A model generated the notes under the pieces. The model was not told the origin of the DNA. It saw only the letters and a program-made list of their open reading frames with translations, and ran no database searches. From positions 9,936,270 through 10,000,269 of the forward strand of contig JARUPZ010000016.1 of the NCBI GenBank assembly GCA_031213475.1: DNA of 64,000 nt. Reading direction: 5' to 3'. Positions 54,001 through 63,000 of this stretch are shown here, piece after piece. The translations under genes and the position numbers were made by a program. This stretch comes from Nereocystis luetkeana (Eukaryota > Sar > Phaeophyceae > Laminariales > Laminariaceae). Every line of letters begins with the position of its first letter. Position 1 is the stretch's first letter.

Positions 54001-57000
54001 ACATAATGAAACATTGCATACTACTGCTGCTGCTGCTTTACAGGCCAAACACGCGACAATCTCAACTCCACCTAAAAGGTGTGTTGGTTTTTTCGCTTTT
54101 CTGTGGCGGTATGATACCCCCTATATACGACCGACCGCGATCTGTTCTCATAAATATTTTTAGACATTTCGCTCCCCTCTGTTCTGCCCGATGCTGTAGG
54201 CAGGTGTCAACGTGGGGTCTCGAAAAACTTGAATGGGCCTGATCAAAAAGGCAACACTATCCCTTGTTGTGCGCAAGGGTTGAATATAAAGGCGTACAAC
54301 AAGCAGAAAAAAAACAAATCTTCACGGGACGATGTGAAAAGTATCAACATCTCGGACAGAAAAGCGATTCCCACAGTTCATGACATACTACTGTATGCAC
54401 TACTGTAGATCTTTGGAGGCAAACATATCATATATTCCCGAACTTGTTTGATCTACATACAGTAGCTCATGCTGCCGAGTGGGACCTTTGTAATATGCGC
54501 GACCTAACAAGAGCACATGTTTTACGAGGTTGGATCTGCCCTAGAAGGCAGATCTCGCGCAACATTTCACGATGGCAGGTGGAGAACTAAATTTTCTATC
54601 GTCCATAGGTAGATCAGATGTATCACGATCTATCTGTCTATCTGAGGCGTGCAAGCATGTCACCTGTTCGAGATCGACGGTGGTGGGTTCCGTCGCTTCC
54701 ACGCTCGTCTCGTACGCATCGACAGCCGTCACGGTGGTGCTGCTGTCTTTCTTGAGGTTGTCGACGTCGGCGCCCGTAAGCTCGTAGGCGCCAGTGCATT
54801 TTATTTGACCGCCGACGACAAGTGGGGACGGAAAAATAATCGTGCCGCCGACCACAGAGTGTTCTGGGTCGCAGTGGACACTTGAACTCCCCCCGCTGCT
54901 GCCACCTATAATATCGCAGGAGAAGCCGATGGTGATGATGTAGTAAATGAGGCAGGGAGGGAAAACTGTAACTATGAACGATTGCGGAAGGCAAGATACG
55001 CTTGCGTGTATGTTCCACTTGTACAGGTGGCGTACTGTTTAGGAACTGGCAGAATGGGAAGGCTCACAGGCCTATGTTTGCGCGTTTTGAGAGCAGTAGC
55101 AATCCACCGCTTCTTGTATTGCATATCATACCAAGAATAACGCATTCCACAGGGACAAACTAGGGGATTGGAAGAAGGGGACAAGGAGCGATTGTATGTT
55201 TCTGTTAACGACAAAAATACACTTCGGCTGTGAGAGCGAGGGTTTCGTCAAAACACACACATTTGTGAGCTGCGTGTGATAGATCGACTAATGTTGCCAT
55301 AGTGGGAAGGCTTGCGTGCCTACGCGAGTTGTGAAACTATACATATGATGACCTATTGGATAGATTGGGTTGCTTGGTAAACCGAACGATAAATGAGTGA
55401 TCAAAGTTGAAGCTCATGCGGCATATTTTCGGAGAACGAACGCAATAGTAATAAGAAACCCCCTGCAGACCATAGTGTATGTAGCGCCTAGCTGTCTGGT
55501 ACTGCACCCTCATTCACTTCATTGGGTGGAAGAACGCGAGGAGTTGTTTGTCGAGGACCTTCGCGAGACGTAAAATTGGCAGAACTTTACAAGTGTGGCA
55601 ATTTGAACAGGGAAACATAGAGATACAGAGGGAAGTTAGAATTTTCTTTTTTCGTTTGGTTCCTCTTGGTTTTCGTCTTCGCGGCAATGTTTATGAGTGA
55701 TCAACGTTGAAGCTTGTGCTATGCTTTGTCGGATGGAAAACACGATCACACTGATAGCGCGGTATGCATAATAGTATTCCAGGTACCGGTACCAGAGGAA
55801 TACCACTCTGTCCGCCCCCTTTGATGTTCGTATAGTAGTCCAAACGGGTACCTGGTAGAATGTAATACCCGTTTGGGGCTTTATCTGCACAGCAAATAAA
55901 ACCTACATTATTGGCGTTTTTGGCTAGTCCCCAAGGGCACTCCATGGAAAACTAGCCCGCGGAAGGCCCACGGACAGCCCACGGACAGCCTATAGACAGC
56001 TTGCAGGCAGCCCATGGAAAGCCCATAAACGGCAGCCCACGAGCGGTCCACCGGCAGCCCATGGGGAGTCTTTTATATTAATCGCTCTGGTTATCCTGCG
56101 GGAAGAATGGCCCACGGGAAACCCATGGGCAGCCCACGGATCCCCCACCGAGATCCCATGGACGGCCCGCGGACAGCCCGCGAAGGTCCTGCTGCTCGCC
56201 CGAGGACAACCCGTGGATAGTCCAAGGACAGCCTGTGGATAGCGCACAGGTAGTCGACGGTTATAGGTTTTAAATAATCTTCATGGTCAGCCTTTTGAAG
56301 GAAAAGCCTGTGGACGGCCCAGAGACAACCCACGGACAGTCCACGGACAGTTCTCAGAGATCCCGCGATCAGGTCGCGGACGGCCCACGGACGGTCCATG
56401 GACATCTCGCGGACGGTTCGCGGACGGTTCACTGACAGCCCGCGGATAGTTCGCAGACAGTCCGCGAACAGGCTGTTTGAATAATATTCATGTGCGTGTT
56501 ATGAGGAGAATTTCGTCGGACAGCTCATGGACAACCCACGAACAATTAACGGGCATCCCAAGGACTACGCACGGGTCCGCGGGCAGTCTGGGGACAGCCC
56601 GTGAACTTTTCACGGGAAACCTTTAGACAGACCGCGGACAATCCACGGGCATCCAGCAAACACCCCGTGTAAAAGTAATAGAGAGCCGCGAACAGTTGGT
56701 GGACAGCCCGCAAAACAGTCCATGGACAGCTCGCGGGTAGGACCAATATTGTCCACGGGCAGTCCATGAAACGTTCACGGACAGCCCATGGACAGAGCAC
56801 GGACAGCCCGCGAACATTCACGGACAGTTAATGGACAGCCATAGTCAGCCCGAGGACAGCGCATAGACACCCCACGGACAGTCTGCGGACAGTGTACAAG
56901 CAGCTCACGGACAGCTGACAGACAATCCACGGACAACCCATGAACGGATCGCAGGGAGTCAACGGACAGTATGTTTCGATACTCATCATGGCAGGTTTTA

Positions 57001-60000
57001 GAGCAGATGTATCCGCGAACAGCCCATGGACAGCCCACGAAGAGCTCGCGGTCAGCCCATGGAACGCCCGAAGACAGCCCACGGACAGTTCGCGAACAGC
57101 CCATGGCCCGCCCGCAGATGATCCACGGACACCCGCGCACAGCCAAAGGATAGCCCGTGGAAAGTCCGAGGACAGTGTGTCTGAAGAATCACCATGCTGT
57201 GTCTATTGGTAGCAATATATCCGCGTACAGACCATGGAAAGCGCGCGGAAAGCCCACGGACGTTTGCGGACAGGCCACGGTCAGCTCCCGGACAATTCAC
57301 GGTCAGTTCACGGACACCACGCGGTCAACTCGCGGACCGACGACGGACAGTCCGCGATTAGCCCATGGACATCCCTCAGGCAGCCCCCGCGGAGCCCACG
57401 GACAGGCCACGGACAGCCGGCGAATAGTACATAGACAGCTCGCAGACAGCACATGGACAGTCCATTGACAGTTCGCGGACAGCTCACATACAGCCCGCGA
57501 ATAGCACGCATCCATGGACCGTCCGCATACAGCCCGCCGACAGCCCATGAATAGCCCCTGGACAGTCCGTAGACCGCCCATGGACGGCCCACAAGCAGTC
57601 CATGGACAGCTCGCTGACAGACCAAGGACAGCCAGCCCGTGGATAGTCCGTGGACTAAATAAAAACAATCCCATTCTGTAAGGAAAAGACCAACCCATAG
57701 CACACGACATCTGACGAAATCGCAACAAAATTACACGGAAAAAAAGAACCACACGCAATACCCAAAAACCACACACATAAAATCACTTCATAAAAAACGA
57801 GTACCTGGAACCACACTACAATACGATACATGGAACTCCCACAATATTGAACAACATCGCTGAACATCTACATATCAGCACAGACAAGGAAATATCCGAA
57901 ATCAGACGATATATTGCAGTTTTACTATTGCTACTGCTACTACTGTACTACCACTACTGCCTCCCACCCATGGACAGTCCGTGGGCTATTACTCCCGTGG
58001 GCTGTCCGCATATTGTCAGTCAGCTGCCTGTGAGGTGTCTTCGAGCCGTCCGTGGTGCCATTGGTCTGTTCGCGAGTAGTCGGTGGTCTCGCCGTGGGCT
58101 GTCCTTGTGCTATCCTTGGGCTGTCCTTGTGCTGTCCGCGATATATCCATGGGCTGTCCGCGATCTGCCCATGGGCTGTCCATGTCCTGTACGCTATCTG
58201 TCTGCGAGCTGTCCGTCAGCTGTTCGCGAGCTGTCCACGGACTGTGGGCGGCCTGTCGGTCGGCTGCCTGAGAGGTGTTCGTGGGCTTTCGGCGACCTGT
58301 CCATCGACAGTTCGCGGGTTATATACGACCTGTCGACGAGCTGTCAGCCGGCTGTCCGTGACTGTCCACGAGCTGTCCATAGGCTGTCAATGGGCAGTTC
58401 AGGGGCTGTTCATGGTCTATTTGTAGGTTGCCCATGGGCTGTTCGTGGACTGTCTTAGGGCTGTGCATGGGCAGTTCGCGAGCTGTTCATGGATGTGGGG
58501 TATCCGTGGGCTGTATGTGAGCTGTCGACGAACGGTCTATAGGCTGTCCATGGGCTGTCTGCGGGTTTCCCACGGACTAGCTGTCCATGGTCTGTCCGTC
58601 AATAGTCTATGGGCTGTCTGTGGGCTGTCCATGGCCTGTCCGAGAGATGTCCGTGGGCTGTCCATGCATTGTCCGTGAGTTGTCCGTGGGCTGTTCAGGG
58701 GCTGTCGGCGGGCTGTTTGTCGAGTGCCCATGGATGTGAGCTGTCCGCGAACTGTCTGTGGGCTGTCCGTGGACTGCCTATGGGCTGCCCATGGGCTGTT
58801 CGCACTTTGTATGGGCTGTTCGCGGGCTGTGAATGGGTTGTCCACGAGCCGTTCACGAGCTGTTCTCGAGCTGTCCATCGGATGTCTACGTGTTTCTGTG
58901 AGCTGTCTATGGGCTGTCCGCGGGCAGTCCATGAGCTGTCCGCGAGCTGTCTGAGTGCCGTCTGTGGACAGACCGTGGGCTGTCCGCGAACTGCCCGTGA
59001 GCTCTCCGTGGGATTACCATGGGCTGTCGAATCCGCGGACAGCCCACGGTCAACTGACGGACAGACAACGGTCAGGCCGGCGACAGCCCATGGATTATGG
59101 ATGGGTTTCCATGAGCTTCAACAAAGTGTTCGATAGCTGCCTATGGGCTGTCCGTGGGCTGTCCACGGGCTGTCCATCAGCTGCCCACGGGCTGTCCACG
59201 GGCTGCCCTCGGGCTCTGCGGGGGCTATCTCATAGACTGTCCGCGTTCTGTCTATAGGCTGCCCTTGGACTCCCAGGGGCTTCCATGCCCAAGCCACGAA
59301 CAGCCTGTGGGCAGCACGCGGACTGTCTGTGGGCTGTTTGCGGACGACCCGTGAACTGCCCTTGGCCTGTCCGTGAACTACCTTTGGGTTGTCCGTGGGG
59401 TTTCTGCGGCGTGAAGGTGGTCTGTCAGTGGGCTGTCCGTGGACCATCCGATCGCTGTTCGCGGACCGTTAGTGGGTTAACGTCCGCGGGCTGTTCGTGG
59501 ACTGCCCATAGGCCGCCCATTGGCTGTCCGCGACCTGTCCTTGGGCTGTTCGTGAGGCATACCCCCGATTCGATGCCTTGGAAAAATCATCAACGTACAA
59601 TCATGTCGATCGTCGAGTACAGCGGTAAATTCACAATATGTATTATCTTGTTTTGCCATCCGGCAGTGTGCAGCGTGAGCTTCAGCTATCACTCGTAGGC
59701 ATGCTTATAAAAAGAAGAAGAAAAATACGAAAAAACCAAGAGAATACTTGTACTTTTTTAGGAATGATAGTGCAACATGCACTCACCATGGTGAAACCTA
59801 TACATGGCGCTATATATATAAACACGGTGTGCTCCCTGTACTGTGTGCAGACCGGACCGATTGCGGTAAGGTACCTGACACGAGTGACGGATCGCTGACC
59901 CGAACGTCGGATAGTGTGGCGTGCCCGGTGTTCGTTACTATAGCGGTGTACCTGTGAGATTACGAGCGCAAACATAATATAACGAGAAGGAAACGGAAAG

Positions 60001-63000
60001 GGCAGCAGTTGAAGCATCAACAGGTTACGCAGGAAGTAGATGTGCAGGAGGGAGTAACACTTCGTGCATACGTTTCCTTGATGTTTCGGTTTCCCTTGGT
60101 TTTTTTCTTCTTTCGGAAAACGTTTGTGAGTGATCAACGTTGAAGACCATTCTGCTGCACATGATTGGATGGTGCACGGGATATCAATACAATCATAAAT
60201 GTTTGCCCCAAAACGATATGTCACACATAGCTAAAACAAACAGAAATACAGGATGTTATTATGTACCAGGTACATGGTATAGAGCATGGCCGATTTTCGG
60301 CGTTTCAGCCACGATCCTGGTGATGTCCTGACCGCACCCATGTGGTATAGCTCTGAGACCGCGGTGAAGCGCCGCAATGACCTGACTGTCGTAATCCCTG
60401 CACATTGAACACTACAGCAGCGATAGCCCACTCGCTCTAACAGTAGGGGCATCATCTTTTTCACAGAGCACGGTGCGCTTACACGATAGTTTCTCCAGCG
60501 TTTGCACGGTCGTCCTTAGAGTCCGGACTGTCCACGAACAAACCCGTCACGCCTGGAGGTGTGGAGAGGATAGAATGAGCAGAGGGCACACGCACGCGAT
60601 TGCCGAGAGTGAGGCGTCCGGACCAGCCGCGTGTTGCGGTATCTACCTCGCAGACGCTGGTCAACAGGACTGAAAAACAGGGTCCTTCTGGGAGAGATGG
60701 AGAGCTGTAACAGATGAAGGCCCGCGACAAGGACCCTCGTGGTAGTAGCTACTGTTAATACTGTTGTATTCATCGATCCAATGGGAGTGTCGAGGCACAT
60801 GGTACGAGCGCGGTGTGCAGCTGCGTTTGTTTTATGGGATCCACCCCTTAGCGTTGAGGGGGGAGAGAAAGCGCACCCCGATGGCCTAGGTATACAAGGG
60901 ATGCCTAAATGGAATTCACAGATGCTGTTCCAACGATATAGGGTACGATAGTTCCTCGGAAAACTAGCCCCGGCAGTCAGTTTTGTTTTGGCTAAAACTT
61001 TCCCCCCTATCGCACCACATGCCTTCAGCTACAGCACCATGGAAGGTCCTGCGCGGCTCGGCGAGGCCGAGCGCGTTCAATATTTCTTCAGCAAATACCC
61101 CGACGCATTTGCATCAACAACACGCCGACTTTTGCCTTTTACGTGAAGCCTTTGATAGCATCAGAGTCGAGTCGGACCAAAGCTATCAGATATTTCCACG
61201 AGCACAAACAGGATAGAATTTGTCACTCACCCAACGAGATGGATGGAGGCGGCTTGAGGACCACCTCGAGTGTAACCGGCTTGGTCTTCGTACCGAGAGC
61301 ACCTGCAGCCGTAGCGGTCACCCTGAGAGGGGATATAGCGGCAAAGCCAAAGAGGATGAAGGTACAGACCTTGAGGGCCATCTAAATCAATTGGTGCTAG
61401 GCATTCCAGCGGGGGGGGAGACAGCCAACAATGCAGGCACCATATAGCGGGAACCAGCACTAACTACTCCGCATACAGTCACACTGGTTAATTCAACCCA
61501 CATACCAAGCGAATTTGCTGGCGGCACTATAGCGGGCAGCCGGCACTACTCAACGGGCAATGTAAAGGGACACCTACTGCTCTGGTGGGGGTTCGGAGCT
61601 TTGTTTCCGTGTTCCTCTGGTGGCGAGTGTGATCGCATGCAAAGAAAACAAACCAAGGACTATCGTTTTTGTTTTATGTGCAGAGATCAACATCGCACTG
61701 TGTTTGTTTTCGTTATGACCTTTTGGGGGGGCGGGGGGGGGTATGGTGTCGTTGAATTTGTCTGTCGTGTTACAGTATAGGCCCAGTAAGAAATAACTTG
61801 ACTAAAAATAAGATTTTGGGGGGGGGGCGCTAAGAAAGTTAGCTGCTCAGCGACGAGCGCTACCGTAAATCCCACCAGGTATATACAGTACTTCGAAGTA
61901 AGGTTGTTCAAATATTGTGTCACTGTACTCCGAAGTAAGGTTCTAAGGTTTTGGCCACCTTAGTTAGGCCTTTCTTCTTGAAGGGCCCGTGCTACTGTAG
62001 TCGAGTACTAAAACTATACTTCCTCTGTCTCATAAGTCTGGGAACTTCTAGACTATTAATTGCTCGCGTATGCACACTATTCCGATCATCCTATAGTTGG
62101 GTTCGTTGGAAAGATGAAGCGCCAACGAAGTTGATGCAAAAAAACAAGAAAAAAAAGAATTTGTCCATACTACAATGAAGTCAAAATATGCCCATTTTGG
62201 CCCTTTTTTTATAATATTTTTGAGAACGTTTTTGAGGTTTTTTATGAGAATTCTTGTGATAATTCGTGATCAGCACCCCAAACCTACCCCACACACACTA
62301 CAAACGATGGATACGCCCCCAAGTACCCCCCCACCTCGCTGTAAGGGTGGCGAGCTATCAGAGGGCCGCCGCGTTGCAATTGCGGTGGAGGTGGCGCTGG
62401 CTATTCCGCCGGGCAAGGTGCGGGTGCCCAAGGGCTCGATGGGCCCGATCTGCGAAAAGTACGGTGTTGGTCCCAAGTGTTTTGGTTTTAGTGTGATCCC
62501 CCAAGTGTCTTGGTTTTAGTGTGATCCCCCAAGTGTATTGGTTTTAGTGTGGGACCCTCAAGTGTATTGGTTTTAGTCTGGGGTCAATATTATATTGGTT
62601 TTAGTATAGGGGGAAGCGACATGGATACGTGGGGGTTGGGATTGGGCCCTACTGGTGTTTGGTTTGCCCCGCAAGTGTCTTGGTTTTAGTGTGGGCCCAC
62701 CAAGTGTCTTTGTTTTAGTGTGGAACCCCCAATTGTCTTGTTTTCAGTGTGGGTTCATTATTCTACTGGTTTTAGTATAGGGGGGCGCGACATGGATCGT
62801 TGAGTAGCGAGGGGCGAGGTTTAGGGTCAGGGATAATTCTTGGGGATTTCTAGTTTTATTTTCCAATAGTGCCCCCACCCCCCCCCCCTCTGGAAAGGGG
62901 TCAAATACGGCCATTTTCGGCCTGACTATTTCTTTATTAGCCGCTAGCCAATGCAAGGTAGTGCGCAAGAAAAAAAAAAAAAAAGTGTTTCAACCCAAAC

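Noticed and set aside
55990-59698. Several ORFs up to 203 codons with CPWAVRGLS-like repeats
   Set aside because: Open frames occur on both strands and in several frames of the satellite, as expected for a short repeat without stops.
60940-61200. Minus-strand reading EEILNALGLAEPRRTFHGAVAEG as another exon
   Set aside because: No module motif, no borders that fit, and exons 2 and 3 already join in phase.
61231-61381. ATG at 61381 with a hydrophobic signal-peptide-like start (MALKVCTFILFGF) leading into exon 2
   Set aside because: The hydrophobic residues are the translated polypyrimidine tract of a good acceptor (CCTCTCAG), and exon 1 joins exon 2 in phase through that acceptor.
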